Of a stretch of 64,000 nt of DNA, positions 24,883 to 37,656 are shown piece after piece. The stretch is from the NCBI GenBank assembly GCA_025602905.1, contig JAHLKI010000006.1, positions 248,001 through 312,000 of the forward strand, written 5' to 3'. This DNA is from Phlyctochytrium arcticum (Eukaryota > Chytridiomycota > Chytridiomycetes > Chytridiales > Chytridiaceae). Under the pieces are notes generated by a model. That model was given only the letters and a program-made list of their open reading frames with translations. It was not told the DNA's origin and did no database searches. Both the position numbers and the translations under genes were made by a program. Numbering within the stretch: the stretch's first letter is position 1; each line of letters opens with the position of its first letter.

Positions 24883-24955
24883 CGATCCTACCAGGGGTCG
24901 AACCTGGAATCTCCTGATTCGTAGTCAGGCACCTTATCCATTTGGCCATAGGACC
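24883..24955 (-). tRNA. tRNA-Arg (anticodon ACG), copy 3
   Basis: Same 73-nt sequence on the minus strand, followed by GT and a run of ten T (terminator). Its 5' flank (gene sense) reads TCTTTTGTTTATAACGACA and matches copy 4 over about 30 nt, including an AGACGGCCA just upstream. It differs from the 'atcgag' flank of copies 1, 2 and 5. Confidence 0.97.
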
Positions 24956-25323
24956 TGTCGTTATAAACAAAAGAGAATGGCCGTCTGTTATGCTGGCCCC
25001 TACCATCCGTACAAGAATGGGACCAAACCAACCGGGTTTTTTACAGGCTGTATTGCAGACCAAGGGGACAAAGATGCAAAGAGAGAAAAGGTATACAAAG
25101 AGTTCTAATAAAAAAATCATCTGAGACATACACACACACACAAATACAACACACCACAAAGTCGTGCGTTTAAGACCGCTTGAACCAGGATCTATAGACT
25201 GTGTAAAGAGTTTTAGAATAAAGCGCCAAATGTCTCTTGTCCAATTCGAGTCATCTCGGATGTGTGGGTGGGGGGGTGCAACTGAGTGTATGTGTGGATG
25301 GGAAGAAGGGGGTGGATGTGTAT
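24956..25323. other. Spacer between tRNA copy 3 and the PAK gene
   Basis: 368 bp containing the duplicated tRNA flank, a short (AC)n run near 25129-25142 and the PAK 3'UTR region. Confidence 0.55.
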
Positions 25324-27537
25324 TCAGAGTTTCTTGGTGGTCCGTTTGACCAAGGGTGTAAGTGCACTCAGGGGAGCCGCAAGTCTCAGGAACGGATGCT
25401 GAAGTAATTCTTCCGAAGTAGCCCGTTTCGAGACATCGACTTCCAAACACCGCCCCAAAAAGTTTTTAAACACGCCGCTCAACTTTTCCGGTGATTTCAG
25501 TGTCGGGGTCCCATTTGTCGCAATCAAGTACAGGGCTTTGAGGGGTTCTTCTTCCAAATAGGGTGGTTCACCTTCAATCATTTCAATGGCCATGATGCCT
25601 AAGGACCAGATATCGACTTTGGCGCCGTATTCTTTTTGTTTGACGACTTCGGGGGCCATCCAATAGGGAGTTCCGACCATTGTGGCACGTTTACCGCGGT
25701 CAGCAGTCAGTTTTGCGCAAAACCCGAAATCCGTGATTTTGACGTGTCCCTCGGCGTCCAAAAGGACATTATCGGATTTAATGTCGCGGTGGATGATGGA
25801 GCGGTTATGGAGGTGGAGGAGGCCTTTAATGGTTTCACAGCAGATGGCGGCAATTTGGGGTTCATTCATGGTATTATTGTCAATAATGTCGGTCAAGGGC
25901 CCGCCTTCCATGTACTCCATGACGACCCAGAGTTCGGATTTGACGAGGAAGGAGTCGAGGTAGTTGACAATGTTGGGGTGGTGGGATTCTTTCATGACAA
26001 TGATTTCGTTGACAATGAGTTCTTTGCGGGGTTGGTTGGCCAAATCCATTTGCTTGATGGCCACGACCGAGTTGTTTTCCGTGTTGCGAGCCACAAAGAC
26101 GGACCCGGATGCACTAATGAAAGAGAGGTATAAGCATTTTGTTGGATGGAAGGGCTATAGAGAGAACATGTACTACATACCCCTGTCCAACTTTTTTGAT
26201 CTTTGCGTAGAGGATGGTTGGATCCCCCCGTGTGACAACAGCGCGCAAACGTTCCATGATCTGCGACTCGGACATGGTAGACATGCGTGTCTCCCGGCCC
26301 TTGCCCGATTTTGCCGGAGGTGCAGCCTGTTGCGGGGCAGATGCTTCCTTTGACGGTGCGGGTGGTCGGGCGGGTACATCCTGCGGCCGGGAGGGTTGCG
26401 GTGGGGGTACCCGCATCGGAGGTGCTGCATTGCTGCTGCTACCGCCGCCGGATGGTGCTTGACTGCTTGACGACGATGAACCATAATTGGAACTGCTACC
26501 GTTTTGGTAGGATGGAGCGGAGGGAGGTTGATTAGCGTAGGGTTGTTGTTGACGCTCTCGAGTCCGGTCATTTGCCGGGTCAGTAGGTCGCGCAACAATA
26601 ACAGGACGGGAAGGAGGAGGAGGAACAACGCGCTGCTAAACAGCATAGTTAGTTGCGGAACTTTGGAAGTGAAAACGCCAAGTAAAAATATGGAAATATA
26701 CTCACCGACATGTTGGGTGATGATGAAGGCGTGACATAGGGCGACATAGATTTACTCGGTGTGGTAGGGCCGCGATCGTAGCCATTCATTTGTTGCTGTT
26801 GCCTTCCCCGACCATCATCCATTCGCTCTTGGCTACCCATGGACTGTTGTTGTTGCGGCTGCTGTGTACGCTGCCGTGGTTGCGGTGGCGAGCGTGCGCC
26901 TGCGCCATCCCGTCCCCGACCCATATTTTCCGTATAAAACTCGAGAACATCGAGAACCGCTTGAGGATTTTTGGACATTTCCTCTTTGGAAATATTTGAC
27001 GAGTCTAGCAGCGACTTCCATTCGCGAGGCAGGCCGGTAAAAAGTCCACTGTCTGAATCGAATCCGACATGCACTTTATGTACAAAATTGGTGGGGTTGG
27101 AGATGCCCATCAGGGGTGAGCGCTTTGCATTTCCACATCAGAAACCTTGGTTACACATCCACTAGAAGGTTAGGCCTACCTGATATATTTCGTCCATCCA
27201 AGAGTAGAGTTCTTCGTCGCTCTTGCACGAGACAAAATACGTCTTTTCCTTTGTGATGATTTCAAAAGAGTACGGCTTTAATTCTGTGCGATTGACGGCT
27301 TCCACTTCCTTTAAAAAAATGAGGGCCAGGGCTTGGTATGTATTCTATACGTGTGGATTTTAGAATTCATTCGTTTTTTACGTTCGGTGGTTTGCAGGGG
27401 CATAAAAAACTCACCTCGTTTCGATGAAATGTCAAAGTTTGTTCTCTCAGCAGTAGCCACCGCTTTGACCACATGAATGACCGAAACCCATCCTCCCGCA
27501 CCGAGCAGTAGCCCCTTTTCACGACGTAGGATGACAT
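25324..27537 (-). CDS. CLA4: p21-activated kinase of the Cla4/Skm1 type (PH-CRIB-kinase), 649 aa, 5 exons
   Basis: Ser/Thr kinase recruited and activated by Cdc42/Rac; acts in polarity, cytokinesis and septin organisation in fungi. Exons: 27537-27415, 27344-27180, 27122-26706, 26635-26181 and 26113-25324; total 650 codons. A PH domain fills residues 1-96 ([21 protein letters not shown] ... [14 protein letters not shown]). The CRIB motif [16 protein letters not shown] follows at 103-118, then a Gln/Pro/Ser-rich linker. The kinase domain starts near 375 (GQGASGSV), with VAIK Lys407, HRDIKSDN (Asp497), DFGF (Asp515) and activation-loop [10 protein letters not shown] with the regulatory Thr at about 535. 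All key catalytic residues are present. The PH domain separates it from Ste20-type PAKs. Confidence 0.93.
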
Positions 27538-29604
27538 GATGTGCCCAGATGCGTCACTTTAAAAAATAGCGGAGTAAGCTATATACAAAATGTGGGCGGA
27601 TGTGCGTTGTGCGTTATTGTTTGCATCCACTGTTTATCCAAGACTTGGTTCAATGCACTGATCAACTGCGAAGGCGCGCCAAAGAACAACAGAGAAAGAA
27701 TGAGTTGAGAGTCGACGGTACTTTGACATGTACACCACCCATCCATACCAGTCTGAGCGTTACGATTAGTCCACTCTGGTGTAAAGTGTCGGTCACAAAC
27801 TGGTCCCTCCAGGTTGCACTCCAAAGTCTGTCGTAGCTATGTTCTTGTGAGCTGCCAACCAAAGTTTGACGGGTGTGAGATGAGTGGATGTAACTCAAAA
27901 GTCGGCGGCAATCAACACATACCGTTGCTCCTCAACAAAACAACACGGTCGAGGTAGAGCCCAGAGCCCGGAAGCCAACCAAAGCCGAGAAGGTTGATGC
28001 AAAGGTAAAGGAGGACCCCCGAGGAGAGGAGAGTATATAGTTCAGACGACGATGATGCAGCAGCCTCCGATTGCCGTTGCGCAAGTTGGTGCTGTTTCAG
28101 TTCAGCCGCCGCTGGGCGACGGCCGGCTCTGCATTGTGCTTAGCAAAGGCTATTAGCGGCGGCGTGGGGCTTGGCTTGTGGCTTGGCGTTTGTATCTGTG
28201 CGTGGGAGCATCGTGGCATAGACATCCCAGAGGCTATATAGTGAAAGTTGCCGAATGGCTTCCAATATAGCAGACGGTACATGGACACAACGTCTAGAAG
28301 CAATCATGTTGAGCCAGTGTAGCTGCGTGGGTTCTCTCAGAGCGTGCCCCAACGGTATTTATAGCGCATGCCCGGCAGTGATGTGCCATATGGAGGATCC
28401 GTCCCGTATCCTGGAATCAAATTGGTAAGACATCAAATTCCCTGTCTATTAGATGGACAGATCCTGATGACATTCCAGTGTCGAGCGAAATCAGGGCAGA
28501 TGGAAATTACGGTCGGGGTGGGGCTGCAACTGAAGATCAATCCCATACTTCAACTGTTGGGATGACTCTCAGCAGGGACTGGCATTGGCACGATGGTGAA
28601 GGATCTCTCGTTTTTCGTGAACTCTATACCGCCAACTACTCGAGTACACGCTGTGAGCCAAATCAAGGACGGGGCAATGCCTCTCGCCCTGCCGTTAATA
28701 CTCGAGTAATGCGCTGTGAGAAACGCTGCCATACTTACTGGGGGACTGTATGAACAACAAGTCAAAGACGGAGCAATGCCTCTCTTGCCCAGCCTTCTGG
28801 CTTATTAGACTAGCTAATGTCTTTGATCTCCACATGGCAGATGTGCCACGGAGGCCCTGAGAACCCTGGGAAACGCACCATCCGAGACCAGCTCTCCTCA
28901 TATATATAGCCCAAAGTCCGCTATAGCATATCCTTGAGTCCAAAAGTGGTGGATGTGAGTCCTAGATAGAGCATATGTAGTGCTGGTCGCTCGCTCGATG
29001 CCATCCAATCATTGGTCCGAGGGAATCCGCAGGCAGGTCCCATGCATCCCTCTCTGTCCCTCTGGCCTCCCTATATATATCCCTCGAGTATGTCCTATCC
29101 CAGGCCAGTGGAGTGGATAGGGAAATGTCCCTCAGATGTCTCTCAGACCAGATCCACGAGCCCTAACCCGGACGTATGATAGAGTTTTCCGCTTTTTGCG
29201 TGGGCGGGCGGTTGCGGCTCGCTTGTGGCCGATATCTATCCAGTCGAGACTTTTTGTGTTGGGATATATCATATATGGGATGCTCTTTTAACAATGCTGG
29301 GAAAAGATCTATAGCCATGCCCAGTATGATTTCACAGTTTTAGGATATCCTATTCTTCATTCAGAGTAGATCTGTACCAAGAAATCATCAACGACAAACA
29401 ACAACGACTGGTGTACAGGTTTATCGTGTGGTGTTGGTGATTGATTTTGGAGACAAGACACAAGCATTATATATATTACGACGTCGTCTCTTTCTTTTTC
29501 TACTTCAACCACCACCAATCTCCCTCCCCTCCCGCCCGACATTGCCATAACCCAAGTTATTTATCTGGATCTGTAAAGAGAGGAAAAGGTGCGGAAAAGG
29601 AGCA
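27538..29604. other. Divergent 2-kb promoter region between the PAK and membrane-SH3 genes
   Basis: No coding region with known domains is found on either strand. It holds the upstream regions of both flanking genes, a small imperfect direct repeat (28637-28784), and several TATATATA runs (for example near 28898, 29072 and 29470) in its right half. A transcribed non-coding gene cannot be excluded. Confidence 0.5.
28637..28784. repeat. Imperfect direct repeat with a palindromic TACTCGAGTA start
   Basis: Unit 1 is 28637-28685 and unit 2 is 28699-28784. Each begins with the palindrome TACTCGAGTA followed within a few bases by 'cgctgtgag', and ends with 'cgg.gcaatgcctctc'. Unit 2 has about 37 extra bases in its middle. 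Confidence 0.6.
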
Positions 29605-32600
29605 ATGGCGACGATGGGCGGCCATGGCGACAATCAGCAGGACGACGACGATGCACCCAGACGCCCGTCTCTCGTTCGACGCAGGCAACAACGCAGAGCC
29701 GCAGGTCGGCCCTCCTCCCATACCACTAGCACTACGATCCCCTCAAGTTCTTTACCGCCATCGCCATCCCGCAAATCTCTTGCCCCGACAACGACCCCAG
29801 CACCAGCCGTCCTCTCTATCGTAGTCTTGGCCGCCGCGGCAAGTGTCGGAAACGCTATGCCCAGTCCCCATGAGTGCTCTCTCAAGGAACCTCAATACTG
29901 TAAGTCTCTCTCTCTCTCGTAACCCAACTCCAGATCCCGTCTTCTAAACGTTTCAAAAAAAACAGGCGAATGCAAGCCATTTTCAGTCGGATGTACCGCC
30001 AAAGGCACCAAATGCCAGATCGGTACTCCAAATTGCTTTTCCGCTCCCCCCAATGTCCCTTCCTACGATCAACGTCCTGGCATGGGTGGAATGATTCCGG
30101 TTGACCGTAATCCTCCTCCTCCATCATCAGGCAACCCTGGACTGGCGCCCGGCACTACTCCTCCAGGATCTGGAACGGGCGGCGACGGACCACTGGGTGT
30201 CCCTGGAGGATCTCCCGGCACAAATCCGTCCCCATCACAACCATCTCAACCATCTATACCTGGAGCCTCATCATCACCACCACTACCATCTGGTCCCGGA
30301 GGATCACCACCACCACCCCAAGGAGCTAACCCCCTACCCGGAACTCCCTCCAATTCATTACCCCCTTTGTCAACTTCTACTACTACTCTTCTGAATCCAT
30401 CCTCATCTACATCTCCGTTCCCACCACCACCGCCCCCCGGTTCCGTCATTGGTAAGTCTTTTATTGCCCAACATCCCAATACAAAATTCTAATTAGATAT
30501 AATAGAGGGACAGGGCAATGATGATGGTGCTCCTATACTCGCCATTGCTCTGGGAGTCTCGGCCGCCGTGCTCGTCTTGGCTGCCATCTTGGCCTACGTG
30601 TTGATTCGACGCAGGCGAGCTGCTGGTGCAAAATTGAACAAGGCGGGTACTACCAGGGGACTGCCAACCGATGAAATGATTCAGGTTTCGCCGGGTGGGG
30701 GTCCTCCCGGATTTGCATCGGGTGGTTCTGCTGCTCCTGGGACATTTAATAACTTGTCTGGGGCAACAACCGCCTCTAAATTCGCTCTTCCTGGTACTGC
30801 CGCTGCTGCCGCCGGTAATACCAGTGCCGCTGCTGCTACTGCCGGCCTGGGTGCAGGTGCTCTCGCTGCTGGCGCCGGTGCCGCTGGTCTGGCAACATCC
30901 CATTCTTTACATGCTGCGCATGCTGGAGACGGTCCTACGGGAACAAGAGCCAGTGGTTTGCAGCCTGATAACCCATTCACACTTGACCGACCTGCCCCGG
31001 CTGGTGTTGCTCCTGTAGCAGGACCTTCCTCTTCTAGCGCAGGCGCATTCAATGGGCCCGTCATGGAACTTGTCTCTTCCTCCTCCGTTCCTGCTGCTGC
31101 TGGGCTGGGTGCAGTCGGAGCCGCCGGGGTTGCTGGTGCAGCTGCCGCCTCAAGACATGGCCAAGACTCGTCCCGCTCAATCTCACCTGCCACGGATGTC
31201 AAAGATCCCAGTCCTGCTCATGCCCCGTCTACCCGCGAACTCAACAACAACAGCAACCCATTTACAGACCAAAAACCACCCCGAATACCCGTTCCCGCCG
31301 CGGCCGCCGCCGCAACCACCACCACCACCAGCAAATCGGGTCCCGACGTCAAGGGTGTCGTTGGTGCCGCAGCTGGTGCAGTAGCCGCACTGGCCGCCGC
31401 CAAGAAACGACAAAGCGATGAGACTGATACCACCACCGGCTCATCTATCCATAAACGCAATAGCACCATCAACCCATTCGCGGATCCGACCTCCCAAACC
31501 CATCACCAGCATGCTGTCGTGGCTGATTGGCAGGACGATGACGAAGACCTGACTGATTTGGATGCAGCCTCACGCGCCAACCGTCATTCCCGACTTTTCA
31601 ATCTCCAATCCTCCATGGACCGCAACAAGCCTCGTAGTGCTACCATTGATTCTACCGATTCCATCACCTACCAGCAAGTCTATGGTGCACCCAGTATCAC
31701 TACGCAGTCGAGTGCTCCGTCCATTTACGGGACCCCCAGCGCGTCACTGAGTTCGTTTGCCCTGGCTCCTTCTTCTCAGGATGGGTCTGACCCGGGCGTC
31801 TTTGCGCATTCCACTACAGCTCATCTCCAGAATGCGGCCGAGGCGGCCATCCGGGCTACAACACCCATGGTTCAGTATGCGGGTCACACCCCCGAAGCCG
31901 AAATGGATTATTTCCATCCTCAGCATTACCATTCTGCGGCTGCGGCGGCTCGATCGCCGTCGGGTACGACCATTAGCGAGAATTTCATGACTCCGTCGTC
32001 TACTTTGGTTGTGGCCCCCGCTGCTGCTGCGCTTCTTTCACCCTCCTCTGACCGCGTTTTCACGACGTTGTCGACTACACCCACCGGTGCACTCCGCACC
32101 ACCGTAGACGAAGTCGTGACCATCGTTGATGAGCACTCGGGGCAAGTCCTTGACAAGAAAACCGTGACAGTCACTGAATACAAAGGGGATAAAGAGGCAT
32201 TGATGGCTCAGAGTGCCGTTGTGGAAGTAGCTGGTAGTGGAGGAGGGGATTCGGGTCATCAGCAAGTCGAATATGGATTGGAAGTTGTGCATCGGGATCC
32301 GGGGTTACATCGCTCTGTGAGTGTGACGTCGTTGGGACGGGGGAGTGCACGGGTCGTCAAACACTCTGATGATGAAGGATCACTCAATGTTAAACACCCC
32401 TTGACGCTCGTTAATGAAGATGACGAGAATGAAGGGGATGAGGATCATTCAACGACCACTGAGACAATTACCATGGTCCCGACCACCCCCTCTCCCCCCG
32501 CTCAAGAAGATACTCCAATCGATTTATCAGCCTACCACCCTCCAGCACCCACCTCCCACGTCGCTTTACACTCCTACACCCCCTCCAACCCCGACGAACT

Positions 32601-33198
32601 CCGGCTGTCCCCCGGGGACCTAATCGGCCTTGAACAATCCTACGAAGACGGATGGGCCCGCGGCCAGAATATCACTCTGGGACGGCAACGCGGGTATTTC
32701 CCCATGTGTCGCCTAGTCCCTATTCGAAGTGGACCCAGTCAGACTGTACTTCCGGCTAGTGGTGGAGGGAGGAGGGGAACGTGGTTGGATATGCAGACCC
32801 GGAACTCGATTGTCGGAGGGGATAAGGATGAGCAGCCGATTGTGTCTACTCGACCCCCACCCCGAACGGTTTCGATGACGAGAGGACGATCTGAATCGAC
32901 TAGTTCGTTTATTCCTGGCCCGCCATCACGGCTCGAACAACCGGCTTGGTCCGCTTCTCAACTCCGGAGTGTCAACAATACAACCTCGCCACCCATGTCG
33001 ACATCTACCCCTGCTACCACACAAGAACCACCCACAACGCTGACCCATTCACCCTCTACGGGCTCCAACACGAGTTCGACCAGTACTGGAAGCAGTAATG
33101 GGTCCATGGTCAAAGTCACACGCCGGATTTCGCGGGTGGCGAATGGGGATGGGACGGTTACGAGACGGGTTAGTGTCCGGATTGAAGAGCGGGAGTAG
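29605..33198 (+). CDS. Membrane-anchored SH3-domain protein with Cys-rich, Pro-rich ectodomain, 1157 aa, 3 exons
   Basis: Predicted cell-surface protein. Exons 29605-29899, 29966-30451 and 30506-33198 sum to 1158 codons. A basic N-terminal tail (about 66 residues) precedes a hydrophobic signal or anchor (AVLSIVVLAAAASVGNA). Next come a short Cys-rich segment (about 95-130; HECSLKEPQYCECK ... GTKCQIGTPNCF), a Pro/Gly/Ser-rich mucin-like stretch, and a TM at about 269-291 followed by RRRR. The cytoplasmic part is Ala-rich and low-complexity, then a clear SH3 domain (about 944-1000; VALHSYTPSNPDELRLSPGD ... RGYFPMCRLV), with a Ser/Thr-rich tail. Architecture recalls yeast Fus1 (TM plus C-terminal SH3), but homology outside the SH3 is not claimed. 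Whether the N-terminal hydrophobic stretch is cleaved is open. Confidence 0.8.
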
Positions 33199-34067
33199 TT
33201 CTTCTTCCTTTTTTTTCCCGCCGCAACAAGGAAGAGAAAAAGTAACCCATTTCCCTTTCCCTCTCTATTTCCAACTCCTCCACCTCCCAACTCACTCTCC
33301 ACAAACTCTGCCACCCTCCAAAAACCCCTATTACTTCCCACTCCACACATCCTTCGCACTTTGTTCTGCGTCTCTGCGCACGCGCAACCAGTTCTACACT
33401 GCCATCAGCTTATTCTGGGGCTGGGACGAGGATATCACCGACACTGATACTGCATACTACCACCACCGGACGGCAGATTATCGGCGGCGGATATGGGTCT
33501 GATTACTGTTACTCTATAGACTTTTTTCTCCTTTTTTTTTCTGTAGCTGGGTTGGATAGATAGATGGTGTAGATTTGTATGTATATGTAATAATTTGTAG
33601 ATGGGGTATGTGTTTGAGAATATAGGTTTGTTGGAAAAAAAAATAGGATCTGAAAGATGTCGATGTCCATTACGACTGCGCAGTGTCCATAAAGCACAAA
33701 CAATAAATGCAGCGGCTGTGCACTGTTGCCGTTGTTTTGACCGCTGTGTTGTACTCCGCTTTCGCCGCGCGACAAAACCACCTATAATAGCATCCATCTT
33801 CTTCTTTCCAACCCTGTCAACGCATAAAAAAGCCTCTACTTAAACGGACGAGGGGAGGAGGATACCACACGATTTAAGAGTAAGCGCAACTTTCTCTGGA
33901 TCCTTCTGGCTGGCGGCAACATCACGAGGATTCAACAAGAATTTGGTGAGGAGGTGCGCGTGTATAGAGCATTTGGTGGAGTTTAGAAGAGCAAAAACAC
34001 ACCACAAAAACTACGATTTGGAACGGGGTAGAGAAGAGAGACGAGCAAGCTGTTTTGGGGGCTCGAT
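33199..34067. other. Intergenic region between the SH3 and G-G-W repeat genes
   Basis: 869 bp with pyrimidine-rich 3'UTR-like sequence at the left and purine-rich leader sequence just before ATG 34068. No further gene is supported. Confidence 0.55.
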
Positions 34068-36954
34068 ATGATGGGAGAAGTTGTGTTGAATCAAAACGAA
34101 ACGAGTACGCAAGAACAAGGACAACAAAAGCAGGATACTATTACGCATCAGGAGACGACTGGAAGTATGGATTCAGACCACCAACAGAGAGAAGCAGAAG
34201 AAGTTGCTGATGGGCGTGAGGAAGCATCACCTCAGTTGGAAAGGTTACCGAGTACTACGGAGCCGGATAGTGTCCGATCGTCGTTCATCAGTCTGGGAGA
34301 CCCGCCCGTCGAGATTACGATGAGTCCGGTGGATGATGATGATACTGGGGAGGTGGATACGGTTGCTATCAAAGGACGACCATCATCCAGGGTTCCCATA
34401 ATAGATCCGGCTGCGGTTGCTTTACCGCCTTCACCTGGAGGTGGTGTCTCTCCGCGACCATTTAATATTGTCGTGGATGACGATGATGATTTGGGACCGG
34501 CGCCCGAAACTCAAAATTCGCCGGTTGAGCCGGTCGGACCTCGAGTTCCCATCACGGTCGCGTTTGGACCGCGCGGGGGATGGTACGTGAGATGGTCGGA
34601 TGGGACATCGGGATGGGAGAGTCTCCCGCCGTCTCTCCACACCAAACTCAATAACCGCAACCGCTCACTGCCCGGAGTCCGTCAAATGGGCATGTCAGAC
34701 ACCAACGAGTGGTTTGTCTCTTTTGATGACGGGTCGTTTGCGACATCTGGGTTTCCGCCCCGTGGTCGGTTATTCGATGCGTTACATAACGAGGGTGATG
34801 CGGATGTGACCAATTTGGTGTTTGCGCCTGGTGGAGGGTGGCTATTGGCCCGTGAGGACGGGACATGTGTCTACGAACGACTACCCACCGGTTTGGCCGA
34901 TCTTTTAAAACGCCGGCACCGAGACGACCCCCCCATTAAATACGTGGCCATTTCCAAGCTTGGCGGCTGGTTCGTCATGTTTGAAGACCGGGAATGCGAA
35001 TGGGAGGCCCTCCCCGCCAAATTGGGCAAAATTTTAGTCCAAACCGTCCGCAAGAACCCCAAACATTTAGTGGTGGCCCTCTCACCGGCCGACATGAACG
35101 CCTACCTGGTCGCCGCCGGCACTGCCTACGACACGAATGTGGACCACCCTAATTTCCGGGCCGCCTTGCAATGGACCAATGACGGGTACTCGGCCGCCGA
35201 AAATGACCCCATTCCCATCAACAATATCAATTTTGCCATTCCTGTCGCGGTACCCGACATCAATAGCAGCGAATATCAAGAAATCTTCCAGAATGCGAGT
35301 GCCTTTGGCGACGTGGATGACGGCAACGCTGATGACGAAAATACGTCTGAACCGTCTGGTACCGAAATCCGGTCGTTGCATTCTGCCTCGGTGAATTTGT
35401 TGCACGAGACGGATGCACCTGTTGATGGGAATGTCGAGGCGGAAGAGGGTGGCCGTTTACTTCTTCGTGCTGCCTCGAATAGCGGTATCTACAGTCCTGG
35501 AGTCAACAGTACCAAGAATAGTAAATGGTCGGGCGCACCGTCCCCCATCCCTTCATTGCCCGTCACCAGCCCTCCCGGATCAGCCCAAAACGCCAAATCT
35601 GGAGATTTACCTGCTCCCTTACTCAAGCGACATAGCTCCGACAACAAACTGGGTGTCCCGCAGTCCTCCGCGGGTCTTTCCTCCTTTTTTTCGTCCATGA
35701 CCTCCGTGTTTGGCGCGTTGGGCGGAAGTAACCAGACTACCCCCAAGGAAAAGGAAACCGTTGCGACATCAAGCTCCTCTCGGGGCCGATCTATGACACG
35801 GCAAGAGTCTCAGCGGGCCATGGCGCATCTTGCGCCGGGAGGCACGCTTCCGCCGCTGGTCAGCAACGACTTGTTGGATGATTCGTATGATGGAGAGACG
35901 GATTCCATGTTGGATCGGGTCGCTCAACTCAAGATGCAAGTTCAGGAGCGGTAAGTCCATCATTCTCACCCGTGTTTTTTTTGTTATGTCACAGATAACT
36001 AAAAAGTTTTCTACATTTTCCAGATTATCGCAAACGCGTGAAGGAACGTCAATGTGCGAACAACTGATCCGGTTCAGCAAAACCCTGGATTCACATGCCT
36101 ACCAGCTCTCTTCCGGTGTTCCCGCTACCCAAGAGATCCTAGCCGAAGTCGAGTACCTCGTTCTCTACGCGGAAGGATGGCTCGATGCGACTGACCCGGC
36201 ACCCTTACCCAACCCGTGGATGAATGGATGGGTGGAGGGCAAATACGGGTATAGCATGGAGGATGTGATGGAGGCGGTTCATGTTTGGACAGGCGGTGGA
36301 TCGGGTACAGAGGACCTGGCTGTGAGCAGTGACCAACAAACGATCAACCGCCATTTGATGCTCAGCTACATTTACGAAGCCGAGTTTAAATGGCGTGGCG
36401 GCGGCGGCGGCGAGCCCAACATTCAGGTCGTCCGCTCCTCAGACGAAGAGGGTCAACACTCATCGTCGTCGCGCCGTGAAACTTCCAAAAGTCCCAAACG
36501 CGATTCAGGGTTCAGTTGGGAACGCAGCCGCACGGACGCCAATTCTCCCACCAGTGGCTCTCTCCCCTCCAATCCCATCACCCTCCTCCCCTCCACCATC
36601 CATTTCTCAACCGACACCATCCCCGAAACATTACCCTCCCAATCCACCCCCCTCTACCACCTCGTCACCGACCTGGCCCGCAACCTGATTAGCATGGACG
36701 ATATGCCGCCGCTCCGGGTCTTCCAGGTCGATGAATCCGATGTTTACTGGACGGTGGATAACCAGGAACTCTGGGTCTTGCAAAAGGCCGGGTGTGCTCG
36801 TGAGATTGAGTGTACGCTCGTGGACGCGTCGTTGGTGGATGCCTTGGGCGTGGAGGGCGCGGACGAGATGGTCCGGCGGGCTAGAGACTGGGCCGGGGAT
36901 TTGAGCGACGGTGTGCGGGGTCGGTCGGTTCGGCTGGTAGAGACTGTCGTCTGA
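34068..36954 (+). CDS. Protein with four to five G-G-W / D-G repeats, 937 aa, 2 exons
   Basis: Unrecognised function. Exons 34068-35950 and 36024-36954 join in frame (938 codons). Residues 1-155 are acidic and disordered. Residues about 160-350 hold tandem units of about 43 residues with the pattern 'V-FGP-GGW-V---DG----ESLP--L---L'. Instances are FGPRGGWYVRWSDG (166-179), TNEWFVSFDDGSF (212-224), FAPGGGWLLAREDG (252-265), LGGWFVMFEDRECEWEALP (298-316) and a partial fifth unit. Similar 'W-V-F-DG ... LP' repeats occur in uncharacterised fungal proteins and could build a beta-propeller-like fold; that is inference. A Ser/Pro linker follows, then a short helical region (about 620-730) and a C-terminal segment (about 860-937; PPLRVFQVDES, ELWVLQKAG). 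No signal peptide or TM is seen. Confidence 0.7.
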
Positions 36955-37174
36955 TTTTTGCTTTAATGGTTTTTTTTGCCAACGCGTTGGATGTGTCGAT
37001 AGTTTCTTTTTTCTTTGTTATATATACCCGTACTATTTTTTTCTTGGATTCTTCTCCCCCTCTCATTTCTTGTCCTCTCTATTCTTTCTTACAACCCATT
37101 CGTCTCTTTGGTCAATGTATCGGATGGTCGTTGCCACCATGAGAGACGGCCAATTTCTTTTGTTTATAACGACA

Positions 37175-37247
37175 GGTCCTATGGCCAAATGGATAAGGTG
37201 CCTGACTACGAATCAGGAGATTCCAGGTTCGACCCCTGGTAGGATCG
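37175..37247 (+). tRNA. tRNA-Arg (anticodon ACG), copy 4
   Basis: Identical 73-nt cloverleaf. The 5' flank shares TTTCTTTTGTTTATAACGACA with copy 3. A long T-rich terminator follows from 37248. It sits in the 700-bp spacer between the G-G-W repeat gene and the DUF4436 gene. Confidence 0.97.
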
Positions 37248-37656
37248 TTGTTTTTTTTTTTTCTTTCTTTTTTTTGTCCCGGTCGACTTTCTTGTGAGGA
37301 CTGTTTCTCTTCAACTCACCCATCACCCTTTTTGCGGTGTGGTTGGGAGCCAAAAAGAGCCGTTTGGCTGAAGTCTTTTTTGCGAAGGCGAAATGTTGCT
37401 CGAAGGGCTCCGCCGGTGGCTGGCTGTGCATTGGAACAAATGGCTGAGCCGTCTGTCCCATTAATTGACCCAGGGCTGAAAACGAGCAACGGTGGAATTG
37501 TGGGCAAAAAAGAAGAAGAAGGAAAAGGGGAGCTGAGCAGGAATATATAAAGGGAAGAAGAACGAGCCGGGTCGAAACTTTTTTTGGGTTCCAAGGACAT
37601 TGGGTAGATCAGATCTCATTCGCGTGAAGGCTATTATATAGATCACCCACATCAAG
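37248..37656. other. Spacer between tRNA copy 4 and the DUF4436 gene
   Basis: 409 bp: the tRNA terminator, then the promoter and leader of the DUF4436 gene. No other gene is seen. Confidence 0.6.

Noticed and set aside
25636..26133. Long plus-strand open frame (165 codons) opposite the PAK gene
   Set aside because: It is the antisense of the conserved kinase domain. The kinase strand carries all catalytic motifs, while this frame has no family character.
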